In this document: positions 1 to 8,617 of the stretch, one piece after another
Layout: every line of letters begins with the position of its first letter
Numbering within the stretch: position 1 is the stretch's first letter
Assembly: GCA_902775345.1 (NCBI GenBank)
Contig: CACYLW010000004.1
Location: 168,043-232,042, forward strand
DNA length: 64,000 bases
Source: an uncultured Eubacteriales bacterium
GTDB taxonomy: Bacteria; Bacillota; Clostridia; Peptostreptococcales; Anaerovoracaceae
Direction of reading: 5' to 3'
The notes under the pieces: generated by a model
Database searches by the model: none
Seen by the model: the letters and a program-made list of their open reading frames with translations, nothing else
Told to the model about the DNA's origin: nothing
Program-made: the position numbers and the translations under genes

Positions 1-1
1 G

Positions 2-931
2 GGCTATGATCTCCCGGGCGTTGTCGACAGCACGGAACTGCTCGACATGGGTGCAGCAGAGATCCCTGAATTCGTCATCATAGGCGGCGGAGTCATCGGC
101 ATCGAGTTTGCTACGATCTATGCAGATCTCGGCGATCACGTTACAGTCATCGAGGGCATGGACAGACTGCTCCCTATCATCGACAAGGAGATCGGCCGCA
201 GCATCAAGATGACACTCGAGAAGAAGGGCGTCACGGTCCATGTTGCATCTCCTGTGCAGAAGATCGAAAAGGACGGCGACAAACTGGTTGTAACACTCAA
301 GAATAAGAAGGGTGAAGAGATCCGGGTAACAGCAGACAAGGTCCTGATGTGCGTAGGCAGAAGACCTAACACAGCCGGAGTATTCAGCGAAGAGCTGCTG
401 AAGGAGTATCCGGATCTTCAGGACGGCAAGGGCTTCATCAAGGTAGATGAGAAGTACGAGACTCCTGTCAAGGGCGTATACGCTATCGGAGACTGCATCG
501 GCGGCATACAGCTGGCTCACACCGCATCGGCAGAAGGCCGCAACGCAGTAGCGCTGATCAACGGCTGCCAGGCTACCATCAACATGGGAACCGTTCCAAG
601 CTGCATCTACACCGACCCAGAGATCGCTGTAGTCGGACTGACTGCTGACGAGGCAAAGGAAGCAGGCATCGAAGTGATCACAAAGAAGTACCCGATGTCC
701 GCAAACGGCAAGACCATCATCGCAGGACTCGACAGAGGCTTTGTAAAGCTGGTTGCAAGAGCAGACGACCACAAGATCATCGGCGCGCACCTGCTCTGCG
801 GAAGAGCTTCCGACCTGATTGGCGAGCTGGCAGTAGCCATCGGCCGCGGCATGATGCTCGAGGAAGTAGCAAACATAATTCATCCGCATCCATCCTTCGC
901 GGAAGCGATCATGGAGGCTGCAAGACTGTAG
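2..931 (+). CDS. lpdA: Dihydrolipoamide dehydrogenase, 3' part only (5' end outside window)
   Basis: Flavoprotein disulfide reductase that reoxidises dihydrolipoyl groups of 2-oxoacid dehydrogenase or glycine cleavage complexes with NAD+. The reading frame is open from base 2, so the gene begins upstream and the redox-active CxxxxC pair is not visible. Seen here are the NAD-binding motif GGGVIGIE, the second FAD motif ending in GDCIGG, and the C-terminal dimer-interface active site HPHPSFAEA, which matches the family pattern HxHPTxxE. The first in-frame ATG, at position 47, lies inside the domain and is not the start. The partner complex genes would be expected upstream. The family is clear; the precise complex is unknown. 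Confidence 0.9.
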   Translation, partial: GYDLPGVVDSTELLDMGAAEIPEFVIIGGGVIGIEFATIYADLGDHVTVIEGMDRLLPIIDKEIGRSIKMTLEKKGVTVHVASPVQKIEKDGDKLVVTLKNKKGEEIRVTADKVLMCVGRRPNTAGVFSEELLKEYPDLQDGKGFIKVDEKYETPVKGVYAIGDCIGGIQLAHTASAEGRNAVALINGCQATINMGTVPSCIYTDPEIAVVGLTADEAKEAGIEVITKKYPMSANGKTIIAGLDRGFVKLVARADDHKIIGAHLLCGRASDLIGELAVAIGRGMMLEEVANIIHPHPSFAEAIMEAARL

Positions 932-965
932 TACACAGGGACAAATCTTTATAGCAATTAAAACA

Positions 966-997
966 GCCCCGGGACAGGATCAGCCTGCCCGGGGCAT
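966..997. terminator. GC-rich hairpin after lpd, terminator-like
   Basis: Arms GCCCCGGG and CCCGGGGC, extended by CAGG/CCTG, sit between lpd and the acyltransferase. There is no T-run on the plus strand, but the minus-strand reading is followed by TGTTTTAATT. It may therefore stop antisense transcription better than lpd read-through. Positions are accurate to about one base. Confidence 0.45.
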
Positions 998-1012
998 CAG
1001 TATCAGAAAAGC

Positions 1013-2170
1013 ATGAAACAGAGAGTTTACCGTTATGACAATATAAAAGCGCTGCTCATTTTCCTGGTCGTGGTCGGACACATGACTACCGACTACGCTC
1101 CGGACTCATGGGCAGTCCGCTGGGTCACAGTCTGGATATTCTCTTTTCACATGCCTGCGTTCGTGCTTACGAGCGGCATACTTCACAAACGGTATATCAC
1201 TGAAGAACAGGCGGCTGCCGGAATGAAAGGAACTGTACGGCTGAGGTGGGACAAAGTGATCGGTTACATACTTTGCGCCTATGCTCTCAAGGTCTTCCTT
1301 TATTACAGCAGGATGCTCATCTGGCCGGATCCGCCGTGGCACTGGCTGTCTGAGCACTCGATACCATGGTATCTGTTCGTGATGGCGGAGTATGAGCTCC
1401 TCTTCTACCTGATGAGGCGCATAGACGGAAAGGTGAAGCCGTGGATCATAGTCGCAGCGTCGTTCGCGCTCTGCTCGGCGGCGGGCTATTTCCATCTGCC
1501 TGCAGAGGGTGACTTCTTCTGCCTGCTGAGATTCTTCAACTTCCTGCCGTTCTATGCCATCGGATACTATCTCGACATGGGAGAGTTCAATGAATGGCTC
1601 GACCGGAAGTGGCTCAGGGTGACAGGCTGGATCGTCATAGCCGTTTCGCTGGCAGCTTTTGCAAACGGTCCATGGTCGATCTATGGCCTGCGCAAGTGGT
1701 TCACGGGAAGGCGCTCATACGAGTGGCTGCTTGGGGAATTCGATTTTGCTCCGGGATCAGGATGGTGGATACGCCTGGCTGTCTGGGCTTTTGCCCTGAT
1801 CATGACTATTGCGGTGATGGCGGTGATACCGGACAGGGAGATGGGACGTGTTTCGGTTGTAGGACGCAGGACGCTGGGCATCTATTTCTGGCATAAGCCG
1901 ACGCAGTACCTGCTTAAGATCGGCGATGTGCTGCCGAGACTGGTGGTGCTGTTCGGAGGAACATATGACGCGTCTGTCGCCGGCACCGTACACGGGCATG
2001 CGTTCGGAGGCAGTCCGCTTTCCATGACGGTGGGACTGCTGGCATACCTCGTGATCTGCGCGCTCATTACTTTTGTGTTCAGCCTCAGGATATTTGAGCA
2101 TCCGTGCTCGGACATAATGAAGCTGTGCAGCAGGCTGATGAACCGTGGAACGGGCAAAAAAAGTCCTTGA
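1013..2170 (+). CDS. Membrane acyltransferase, family 3 (OafA/fucose acetylase type)
   Basis: An integral membrane protein of 385 residues with about ten hydrophobic segments. The N-terminal pattern RYDNIKALLIFLVVVGH is typical of acyltransferase family 3, where the His at the end of the first helix is the catalytic candidate. A second typical block, FSFHMPAFVLTSG, follows at about residues 43-55. Members O-acetylate cell-surface polysaccharides or lipids using cytoplasmic acetyl-CoA. No strong Shine-Dalgarno is seen at the chosen ATG, and the gene stands alone between lpd and the rpsF promoter. The substrate cannot be predicted from the sequence. Family confidence is high. Confidence 0.8.
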   Translation: MKQRVYRYDNIKALLIFLVVVGHMTTDYAPDSWAVRWVTVWIFSFHMPAFVLTSGILHKRYITEEQAAAGMKGTVRLRWDKVIGYILCAYALKVFLYYSRMLIWPDPPWHWLSEHSIPWYLFVMAEYELLFYLMRRIDGKVKPWIIVAASFALCSAAGYFHLPAEGDFFCLLRFFNFLPFYAIGYYLDMGEFNEWLDRKWLRVTGWIVIAVSLAAFANGPWSIYGLRKWFTGRRSYEWLLGEFDFAPGSGWWIRLAVWAFALIMTIAVMAVIPDREMGRVSVVGRRTLGIYFWHKPTQYLLKIGDVLPRLVVLFGGTYDASVAGTVHGHAFGGSPLSMTVGLLAYLVICALITFVFSLRIFEHPCSDIMKLCSRLMNRGTGKKSP

Positions 2171-2194
2171 ATTCAGCGTTCTGATATGTATAAT
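2167..2194 (+). promoter_or_regulatory. Promoter of rpsF-ssb-rpsR
   Basis: A TTGAAT box (2167-2172), 16-nt spacer and perfect TATAAT (2189-2194) form a sigma-A type promoter. The -35 box overlaps the acyltransferase stop codon. It drives the ribosomal operon that starts about 90 nt downstream. Confidence 0.75.
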
Positions 2195-2199
2195 TATAG

Positions 2200-2258
2200 G
2201 GCACGCTCTAATAGGCGTGCCTGTTAAATATAACTTTCTGCGCAGGGCAAACCTGCGC
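2200..2258 (+). promoter_or_regulatory. rpsF leader with two hairpins
   Basis: The 5' UTR carries two hairpins, with arms GGCACGC/GCGTGCC (2200-2221) and GCGCAGG/CCTGCGC (2240-2258). S6 operons in bacteria are commonly autoregulated by S6:S18 binding to a leader hairpin with a conserved CCG bulge. I do not see that bulge clearly, so assignment to that motif is uncertain; the hairpins themselves are plain. Confidence 0.45.
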
Positions 2259-2283
2259 CAACAAGACCACAGGAGGTGTCAAC

Positions 2284-2571
2284 ATGAGAGATTATGAACT
2301 TCTATTCGTGCTTGATCCAAGCCTGGACGAAGAAACTAAGGCAAACCTCATTGAGACAGTAAAGACTGTTATCAATGCTGGCGGCGAGGCCGGAGAAGCT
2401 GATGTTTGGGGCGACAGAAGACTTGCTTACAGCATCAACAAGAAGAACACAGGTTACTATGTAGTGATCCCGTTCAAGGCCGAAGCAGACCTGCCGAAGG
2501 AACTCGACAGAAGACTCAGGATCAATGAAAACGTCATGAGGCATATCATCGTTTGCCAGGACGAAGAGTAA
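2284..2571 (+). CDS. rpsF: 30S ribosomal protein S6
   Basis: Component of the 30S platform that pairs with S18. The protein begins MRDYELLFVLDPSLDEE, the canonical S6 opening, and has the family length of 95 residues. A strong AGGAGG lies 8 nt before the ATG. It is first in the rpsF-ssb-rpsR operon, the standard bacterial order, so S6 and S18 are made together with the single-strand binding protein. Confidence 0.98.
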   Translation: MRDYELLFVLDPSLDEETKANLIETVKTVINAGGEAGEADVWGDRRLAYSINKKNTGYYVVIPFKAEADLPKELDRRLRINENVMRHIIVCQDEE

Positions 2572-2590
2572 AAGCAAGGGGAGGTAAGTT

Positions 2591-3067
2591 ATGAACAGTG
2601 TAATACTTATCGGAAGACTTGCCAGAGACCCGGAACTCAGCTACACGCCGAACACCCAGAATGCTATGTGCCGCTTCACTATCGCGGTTGACAGACCTAG
2701 AAGACAGGGTGAAGATCAGGGTGCTGATTTCATCAGGATCACTGTATGGGGCAGACAGGCTGAGACTTGCGACCGCTACCTCAGCAAAGGCAGACAGGTT
2801 GCCGTCATGGGTAGGATCCAGACAGGAAGCTACAAGAACAGAGAAGGTGTCACAGTCTATACTACAGACGTAGTAGCCGACAGAGTTGAATTCCTCGGCG
2901 GCGGCAATGGTGGACAGGGCGTAAGCCGTGATACGTTCACCGGCAGAGAGCCGAGCTTCGGCGGAACGACTCAGAACACCGGCTTCAGCGCACCGCAGGA
3001 ACCTTTCACAGGTTTCGACGACATGCCTGATACATTCCAGGCGGCTGAAGATGACATTCCATTCTAA
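2591..3067 (+). CDS. ssb: Single-stranded DNA-binding protein
   Basis: Binds ssDNA as a tetramer during replication, repair and recombination. The OB-fold occupies about residues 1-105 ([16 protein letters not shown] start; the [10 protein letters not shown] block). A Gly/Thr-rich flexible linker follows, and the acidic tail ends DDIPF, the conserved tip that recruits partner proteins. Length is 158 residues, normal for the family. GGGGAGG precedes the start. Its position between rpsF and rpsR is conserved in many bacteria. Confidence 0.97.
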   Translation: MNSVILIGRLARDPELSYTPNTQNAMCRFTIAVDRPRRQGEDQGADFIRITVWGRQAETCDRYLSKGRQVAVMGRIQTGSYKNREGVTVYTTDVVADRVEFLGGGNGGQGVSRDTFTGREPSFGGTTQNTGFSAPQEPFTGFDDMPDTFQAAEDDIPF

Positions 3068-3087
3068 GAAAGGGGAAAGCACGAATC

Positions 3088-3339
3088 ATGGAAAGAAATT
3101 CAAGACCTAAGCGCATGAATACAGGCATGAGAAGACGCAAAGTCTGCCAGTTCTGCGCTGACCAGGACAAGAAGATCGACTACAAGGATGCAGAGACTCT
3201 TAAGAAATACATCACAGAGAGAGGTAAGATCCTCCCTAGAAGAGTCACGGGCACATGCGCAATGCACCAGAGAGCAGTTGCGAAGGCTATCAAGAGAGCC
3301 AGAGTAGTCGCTATACTGCCATTCGACGCAGATCAGTAA
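3088..3339 (+). CDS. rpsR: 30S ribosomal protein S18
   Basis: Partner of S6 in the 30S subunit. The 83-residue basic protein has the N-terminal RRKVCQFC pair of cysteines typical of the zinc-binding form of S18, and the conserved LPRRVTGTC region. It is last gene of the operon and is followed directly by an intrinsic terminator. Confidence 0.97.
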   Translation: MERNSRPKRMNTGMRRRKVCQFCADQDKKIDYKDAETLKKYITERGKILPRRVTGTCAMHQRAVAKAIKRARVVAILPFDADQ

Positions 3340-3351
3340 AAACAAAACAGG

Positions 3352-3386
3352 GAGCCGGCCCGTGCAGGACCGGCTCTCTTTGTTAT
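3352..3386 (+). terminator. Terminator of rpsF operon
   Basis: Perfect stem GAGCCGG (3352-3358) / CCGGCTC (3370-3376) with an 11-nt loop, followed by TCTTTGTTATT. Confidence 0.85.
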
Positions 3387-3396
3387 TGAGGATCAT

Positions 3397-4890
3397 ATGG
3401 CAAAAACCAACAGCAGAAAAGTACTGAGAGCCATGAACCTGAGCATGCATCAGTGGATCAGGTTCTTTTCTGCTGCGTCCGTTATCCTCTTTGCCGTCTT
3501 CACGCTGGCCGTGATCATGGCGTTCAACCACTATAAACTTTATCCGGGAGTGGTCGAGAGAGATTCGCTCAGCTCTCCGGGCAGGGGCTCAGACTATATA
3601 GTCGTCAGCTGGGACGGGACGCACAGCACCGACAAGTACAAGGTGTGGGTCAAGGAGTACTCTCTGGTCAAAGAAGAAATGGACGCTCTTGAAAAAGAAG
3701 AGAGTGGGGACGGAGAGGCTGAGAAACCGCAGATCATTCCGGACGACAGCTGGACCGAGCTGGAGACCGATGTTCCGGAGATAACGGTAGAAGACCTCAA
3801 GGCCAACACCTCTTATGCGTTCATTGTCAGGGCCGACAACGAAAAGAAAGAAGGGATCCCTACAAGACCGAGACGCTTCAAGACCAAGAAAATCCAGAAG
3901 ATCGATGTCAGCAAGACGATCACCAAATTCACATTCAGCAAGCCGTTCAAGCTTGGATCCGCGCAGACAGATCTCCTGTACGAATCGAGCGATCCGGATG
4001 TTGCCAAAGTCGATCCGGAAACAAACGAGATAGAGATCACGGGAGCGGGAAACGCTGAGATCACTATCAGCGCCAAGTCGAACAGTGAATATGTTGGGAC
4101 GAGCAAGATGGTTGAGCTTGAGGTGATCGACGGATCGCCGGTGACTGCCGGCGGAGCGACGCCGAACATAATCTATCATCTGGATTCCGACAACTGTGAG
4201 GTGGTAAAGACGGTGACAGGTGAAGGCGGTGCTTCGGTGCCTCAGGGACTTGCGTACACCGGAGACAAGTACATCATCTCATACGGCATGGGCAGCCCTA
4301 ACCGCATCATCAGTTTTGATGTAGACGGAGAGGGTAAGGAGGTCAGCGTGCCGACCGTCTCAATGGGCCATCCGAACGGATTCACTTTTGCCAATGAGAA
4401 CGGACGCTGCTACTGCGTAAGAGGATGGACATCGACCGCCTATACGTATGAACCGACTTCTGACAGCTATGGTTCGATCAGCCTGTCATACGGGTGCTCG
4501 GGCATCGGTTACGACAGAAAGGAAAAGCTGCTCTATACCTGCTCGCGTACGGCGATGGTGGCATATGATATCAGCGACGGCTACAGCGTCAAGTACAGAT
4601 GTGGCGTGGTAAAGCACAGCGGAACAGTATACACTCAGGACTGCGGAGGTCACGCGGGCATCATGCTCAGATGCCTGTCGGGCAGCAGCAAGCACGGTAT
4701 CAACTACATTGACCTTTACGACATGAAGAACGGGATGTATCTGGGAACGTTTACCTGTGACCTCTCGGAAGTCGAGAGCTGCATAGTTGATGATGACGGA
4801 TTCCTTGAGATCCTGGCGAACAATTCAAGCAATGTCGACTATATCTGGAAGACAAACCTGAACATCGAAACGCTGGGTCAGGGTCTGTAA
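3397..4890 (+). CDS. Membrane-anchored FN3/Ig-like/propeller-domain surface protein
   Basis: A 497-residue protein not assigned to a named family. One N-terminal transmembrane segment (about residues 23-44) should leave the rest outside the cell. A fibronectin-III-like domain follows (about 60-165, ending NTSYAFIVRADN), then a bacterial Ig-like segment (about 185-245) and a 240-residue C-terminal region of repeating beta-rich blocks. That last region aligns closely with the C-terminus of the minus-strand gene ending at 5944 (shared landmarks VPQG, GHPNG, YTQDCG/YIQDCG, DYIWKT). It is probably a six- or seven-bladed propeller involved in binding, but no catalytic residues are recognisable. It starts 11 nt after the rpsR terminator hairpin tail. 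Confidence 0.7.
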   Translation: MAKTNSRKVLRAMNLSMHQWIRFFSAASVILFAVFTLAVIMAFNHYKLYPGVVERDSLSSPGRGSDYIVVSWDGTHSTDKYKVWVKEYSLVKEEMDALEKEESGDGEAEKPQIIPDDSWTELETDVPEITVEDLKANTSYAFIVRADNEKKEGIPTRPRRFKTKKIQKIDVSKTITKFTFSKPFKLGSAQTDLLYESSDPDVAKVDPETNEIEITGAGNAEITISAKSNSEYVGTSKMVELEVIDGSPVTAGGATPNIIYHLDSDNCEVVKTVTGEGGASVPQGLAYTGDKYIISYGMGSPNRIISFDVDGEGKEVSVPTVSMGHPNGFTFANENGRCYCVRGWTSTAYTYEPTSDSYGSISLSYGCSGIGYDRKEKLLYTCSRTAMVAYDISDGYSVKYRCGVVKHSGTVYTQDCGGHAGIMLRCLSGSSKHGINYIDLYDMKNGMYLGTFTCDLSEVESCIVDDDGFLEILANNSSNVDYIWKTNLNIETLGQGL

Positions 4891-4905
4891 AAAAGGCATG
4901 AGAAA

Positions 4906-4932
4906 AGGAGCTTCATCTGAAGCTCCTCTTTT
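4906..4932. terminator. Bidirectional terminator between convergent genes
   Basis: Stem AGGAGCTTC (4906-4914) / GAAGCTCCT (4919-4927), loop ATCT. It is flanked by an A-run on the left and CTTTT on the right, so it can serve both the surface-protein gene and the convergent reductase gene. Confidence 0.85.
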
Positions 4933-4936
4933 ATTG

Positions 4937-5863
4937 CTAGCCTTTTCTGAGCTCTGCTATCTTCTGCCTTGCGATGATCGCGAGATAAAGGATCTCGTTG
5001 GCAGGTGTAGGTATGCCGTGCTTTTTGCCGAGCCTTACGACCTCGCCTGCGTATTCGTCTATCTCGATCGGTCTGCCCGCCTCGTAGTCCTGAAGCATGG
5101 ACATCTTCTTGTCAGGCGGGAAATTGACGAGTATTTCGATGATGTCGTCGCGGTCTTCCTCTGTCAGATCTACGCCCTCTGCCCACGCGAGCTGAAGGAT
5201 CTCATCCATGAGCATGCGCATCAGCGTCCTGACTTCTTCGACCTGTCCGAAGAATCCGCATTCAGCCTGCACCTCGACGGCCGTCTGGCTGGCTCCGGTG
5301 TTGAGCATCCATTTACGCCACTTGGCTCTGCGCATGTCGTCGTATACCTTGACATTGATGCCGAGCTCCTTGAGCCTTTCGTACGCCTCTGTTACTTCAG
5401 GCTTCGGATCGCGGTTATCCGCATACCCGATCTGCATCTCGCCGAGAGTGGTATAAAATACCTTGCGGCTCATGCGGTGAGCATCGGTTCTGAGAACTAC
5501 CCCGTAAAATACTCTGTTCTCAGGGAAATGCCCCTCGAGCAGCGTAGTCGTGGTGATGCCGTTTTCTATAGGGAGCAGGATGGTCTCAGGATCTATCAGC
5601 GTGCGGATATCCTCGATGACCGAATCCATGCTGTATGTTTTTGCGGCAAGGATGAGCAGGTCGATGTGTATTCCCTGCGAAGGATCAGAGTAAACTTTAG
5701 GGAAAAATATCTCGTTGTTTACGGAAATGCCCTTCGTTGTGAGACGCTCTGCGCGCGCTCCCGTCGCAAGCAGATATACGTTCTCGGGATCCCTTTTATA
5801 CATTTCATACATCAGCGCGCTGCCGACTGAACCGGCGCCCAGAATGCCGACTGTTTTTATCAT
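4937..5863 (-). CDS. Ketopantoate reductase family protein (ApbA/PanE)
   Basis: NADPH-dependent 2-dehydropantoate 2-reductase family (pantothenate/CoA route) or a related 2-oxoacid reductase. The N-terminal Rossmann motif GILGAGSVGSAL (about residues 5-16) and the central ENGI segment with a following Lys/Asn-rich helical C-terminal domain (KWRKWMLNTGASQ) fit the family. Length is 308 residues. An upstream in-frame GTG at 5869 exists, but GAGAGG is correctly spaced from the ATG at 5863, so that start is preferred. With no pan genes nearby, the true substrate is open. Confidence 0.8.
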   Translation of the reverse strand: MIKTVGILGAGSVGSALMYEMYKRDPENVYLLATGARAERLTTKGISVNNEIFFPKVYSDPSQGIHIDLLILAAKTYSMDSVIEDIRTLIDPETILLPIENGITTTTLLEGHFPENRVFYGVVLRTDAHRMSRKVFYTTLGEMQIGYADNRDPKPEVTEAYERLKELGINVKVYDDMRRAKWRKWMLNTGASQTAVEVQAECGFFGQVEEVRTLMRMLMDEILQLAWAEGVDLTEEDRDDIIEILVNFPPDKKMSMLQDYEAGRPIEIDEYAGEVVRLGKKHGIPTPANEILYLAIIARQKIAELRKG

Positions 5864-5881
5864 TTGCACTACCTCTCTGAA

Positions 5882-5919
5882 TAAAAAATGGTATCTGTCA
5901 TAAGCATAACAGATACCAT
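5882..5919 (-). terminator. Terminator of the SH3/propeller gene
   Basis: Perfect 11-bp stem ATGGTATCTGT (5888-5898) / ACAGATACCAT (5909-5919). On the minus strand it is followed by TTTTTTATT. It separates the two minus-strand genes. Confidence 0.85.
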
Positions 5920-5943
5920 ACTTCCTTTTCTATACTTTCAAAA

Positions 5944-7305
5944 CTATTTCAGTTCATTTACGTTCAGAGGCGTCTTCCATATGTAATCCGTGTCATCGCC
6001 CAGTTCGTTGATGAGGAGCCTGACGTATCCGTCATTGCCGACGACCGCGCTTTCGATCTCGCCGAAGGTGATCTTGATCGAGCCGAGGTATGCGTTGTCC
6101 TTTGCCCTGTAAACATCGAGATAGTTGGTCGATCTCTTGTTGGCTCCGCTGATGCCGTGGAATATGAATCCTCCGCCTGCACCGCAGTCCTGTATGTAAT
6201 GGAAGAAGCCGTGGCTGCATCTTGAGAACAGCTTCATGTGCGTGAAGGATCCGTTAGTGCTGTACGCCCTTATGCCTGTGTGTGAAGTAGCGTAGAGCCG
6301 GTTGGTCTCCTTATCATATGCAACACCAGAAGATGAATACGGAGTTGCGGATTTTCCGAACTTTCCGGTCGCAGGGTTCCATGTGTATATCGTCTTCTGG
6401 TTGCCCTTGAAGATATAGCACATCTTGGTGACCGGATCCCAGGTGATTCCGTTAGGGTGTCCGATGCAGAACGAGAACTTGGAGGCATCCAGCCGCTTTC
6501 CCTTGGCTGAGTATGTCACTATGCTCTGTCCGGCAGCCATGCCGTAAAGAATGTAGTATTTGCTTCCGGTAAATGCAAAGCCCTGAGGGACCTTGGCGTT
6601 CTTGTAGCCCTTTATGGCAAAGAGCTTTTTGCAGTTCGATGTGTCGAAGGTATATACGATCCTGGCATCACCGCCGCCTGTCGGGTTCCTGAGCAGTGCC
6701 TGTGCGAGAGTGGATTTGCCTTTAAGCTGTTTCTTTGTCTTTGTAATGAAGATGGATTTTCCGACTTTGACGTAATCACCGCAGACGTATCCCGTCTTGC
6801 TGCCGATCTTTGCCCTGTACCAGATGTCGCTGCTTCCGGAGCGCCTTGCCGGTAACTGAAGAGTGATCTGTGTCCCCATTGCCATGGTTCCCAGCTTCGA
6901 GAATGTAGTGGCGGGGCCTTTTCTGTAGTTGAGAGCGTCCGTGGCTACGGCAGAAGTGCTGCCGAATCCGGTGACGTTTACGAAATCTGCCCTTACATAT
7001 CCTGTCTTGCTGCCGGTTGTGACCTTGTACCAGCGGCTCGAAGCTGAATTGCTGGTGGCGGTGGTGAAGACCTCCATGTGGATGGTGAGAGCAGTACCTT
7101 TGTTAAGCAGTCCCAGTGACGCCGAATTTGTAGTCGCGGATTTCCTGATGTTGACATAGCTGTCGTTGATCTTGCCCTTTCCCGTTACCGACGCAGCTTC
7201 GGCTGTGAAGGAAGGCGCGCTTAATACAGGCAGGGCTGTGAGGATCATTGCCGCCGCGAGCATGAGCGTGACCGCTTTTTTTGTTATTGTGCTTATCTTC
7301 TTCAT
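5944..7305 (-). CDS. Secreted SH3-domain/propeller-domain protein
   Basis: A 453-residue exported protein. The signal peptide (basic MKKISTITKK, hydrophobic core, cleavage near AEAA at about 36) is followed by two bacterial SH3-like domains (about 45-112 and 119-182; VNIRK and LNYRKGP motifs, each ending TGYVxxDxV) of the kind that bind peptidoglycan. A C-terminal region (about 215-453) is homologous to the C-terminus of the plus-strand protein at 3397-4890. The reading frame is open up to 7380, but the ATG at 7305 has AAAGGA upstream and begins the signal peptide. A wall-associated binding role is likely; no enzymatic motif is seen. Confidence 0.75.
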   Translation of the reverse strand: MKKISTITKKAVTLMLAAAMILTALPVLSAPSFTAEAASVTGKGKINDSYVNIRKSATTNSASLGLLNKGTALTIHMEVFTTATSNSASSRWYKVTTGSKTGYVRADFVNVTGFGSTSAVATDALNYRKGPATTFSKLGTMAMGTQITLQLPARRSGSSDIWYRAKIGSKTGYVCGDYVKVGKSIFITKTKKQLKGKSTLAQALLRNPTGGGDARIVYTFDTSNCKKLFAIKGYKNAKVPQGFAFTGSKYYILYGMAAGQSIVTYSAKGKRLDASKFSFCIGHPNGITWDPVTKMCYIFKGNQKTIYTWNPATGKFGKSATPYSSSGVAYDKETNRLYATSHTGIRAYSTNGSFTHMKLFSRCSHGFFHYIQDCGAGGGFIFHGISGANKRSTNYLDVYRAKDNAYLGSIKITFGEIESAVVGNDGYVRLLINELGDDTDYIWKTPLNVNELK

Positions 7306-7513
7306 GGCGATACCGTTCCTTTCTGTCAAAGGCGGACTGACCGGCACCCCGGCGCTGTGCGCAGGCCGGCAAGTCTCCATTGAAATTATAGAAAGGCGGG
7401 TATTAAGGGCTCAATAAATCTATATAAACAAAAACCTTTATATTTCGTAAGGCGTTGAGGTTTCGCAATTAGAACACAAAATCAGGCGTTTTTTGCTTTA
7501 TAATATTAACGTT

Positions 7514-7966
7514 ATGAGTATGTGGGAAATTATTTATACATTTACAACATGGGTAGCCAGAGTACATGAACACGTCCTGCAGATCAACGATGCGGGAGGC
7601 TGGTACTTTGACGACAAGCAGCTGCACTTCATCGTATTCGGACTGTTCGGCATGGCGCTTATCTTTGTGCTGTATCCGCTGTTCAAGATGCTCGCAAAGA
7701 GAGATCATACAATGGTGATCACCTGGCTGTATGTATTTACTGTGATAATTGTTCTGGCTTTCGCTATAGAGGTAGGCCAGTGGTATACCGGAACCGGTGT
7801 AATGGAGAGTACGGATATCGCGTACGGCATAACCGGGTTCCTTGTCATGTTCCTTATTTTTGCAATTCTGCGCGGACTCTACCACGGGATCAGGGCGCTT
7901 GTGAAAAAGGACGACAGAAAAACCAGGGTCTACTCTAAGGAAGATCTGGAAAAATACGGCAAATAA
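7514..7966 (+). CDS. VanZ-like small membrane protein
   Basis: A 150-residue protein with four predicted membrane helices. The DKQLHFIVFG segment near the N-terminus and FAIEVGQWYTGTGVMESTDIAYG further on follow the VanZ-like layout (K..H, E..Q, D..N/G in membrane helices). The family was named from a teicoplanin-resistance gene, but most members are of unknown function. A TATAAT lies about 10 nt before the ATG and no ribosome binding site is present, so the mRNA may be leaderless. The stop is only 16 nt before purE, so it probably leads the purine operon. Confidence 0.55.
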   Translation: MSMWEIIYTFTTWVARVHEHVLQINDAGGWYFDDKQLHFIVFGLFGMALIFVLYPLFKMLAKRDHTMVITWLYVFTVIIVLAFAIEVGQWYTGTGVMESTDIAYGITGFLVMFLIFAILRGLYHGIRALVKKDDRKTRVYSKEDLEKYGK

Positions 7967-7982
7967 ATACACGGGGGAAACG

Positions 7983-8471
7983 ATGAAAAAGGTCGGACTT
8001 ATCATGGGAAGCGACAGCGATCTGCCTGTAGTGCAGAAGGCTGCATCCGTACTGAAAGAGCTGGAAATACCTTATGAAGCGCATGTGTATTCGGCGCACA
8101 GGACTCCTGCCGAGGCAAGAGACTGGTCGCTGGCGGCAAGGGGCGAAGGCTTCGGTGTTATCATTGCCTTCGCCGGCATGGCAGCCCACCTTGCTGGAGC
8201 GATCGCTGCAAACACAACGCTCCCTGTTATTGGCGTGCCATGCAAAAGCGCTGCGCTTGACGGCATGGACGCTCTTTTATCGACCGTGATGATGCCGAGC
8301 GGCATCCCGGTCGCGACAGTCGCGATCGACGGGGGCAAAAACGCAGCGCTCCTTGCCGCCGAGATACTCGCTCTTTCTGACGAAGAGCTTGCGCAGAAGC
8401 TTATCGCGCGCCGTGAAGCAGAGTCGAAGGCAGTGCTCGTCAAGGACGAGGGGATAGCTGCCCGTATATAG
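7983..8471 (+). CDS. purE: N5-carboxyaminoimidazole ribonucleotide mutase
   Basis: Converts N5-CAIR to CAIR in purine synthesis (class I enzyme, normally paired with PurK, which is not in this window). The 162-residue protein carries MGSDSDLP (substrate phosphate site), the YSAHRTP loop with the catalytic His, and the GxMAAHLAG and PVIGVP blocks. GGGGGAAA precedes the start. It is first of nine purine genes. Confidence 0.96.
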   Translation: MKKVGLIMGSDSDLPVVQKAASVLKELEIPYEAHVYSAHRTPAEARDWSLAARGEGFGVIIAFAGMAAHLAGAIAANTTLPVIGVPCKSAALDGMDALLSTVMMPSGIPVATVAIDGGKNAALLAAEILALSDEELAQKLIARREAESKAVLVKDEGIAARI

Positions 8472-8617
8472 ACTGTAATATTGACAATAGAAGGCTTGAT
8501 CAAGCGACGGGCGAAGACTCTGAGACAGCGGGCACATGGCCGGCCGGCTGAACTGGAGACATGGTTCGTATGGTGCTTTTTTAAGCGTGTTAGTGAAAAC
8601 CACAAGGAGGACTGAGG
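8472..8617 (+). other. purE-purC intergenic region, 146 nt
   Basis: Contains a TTGACA near 8480 without a matching -10 box, a GC-rich palindromic patch (GGCCGGCCGG), and a T6 run after GGTGC that could belong to a weak terminator or attenuator. I could not match it to a PRPP, guanine or other riboswitch. AAGGAGG lies just before purC. Confidence 0.35.

Noticed and set aside
47-931. ATG at 47 as the true lpd start
   Set aside because: The frame is open to base 2 with conserved sequence (PGVVDSTELLD) and the family is about 460 residues long, so the gene is cut by the window edge.
8472-8617. PRPP/ykkC-type or purine riboswitch before purC
   Set aside because: None of the conserved core sequences is recognisable.
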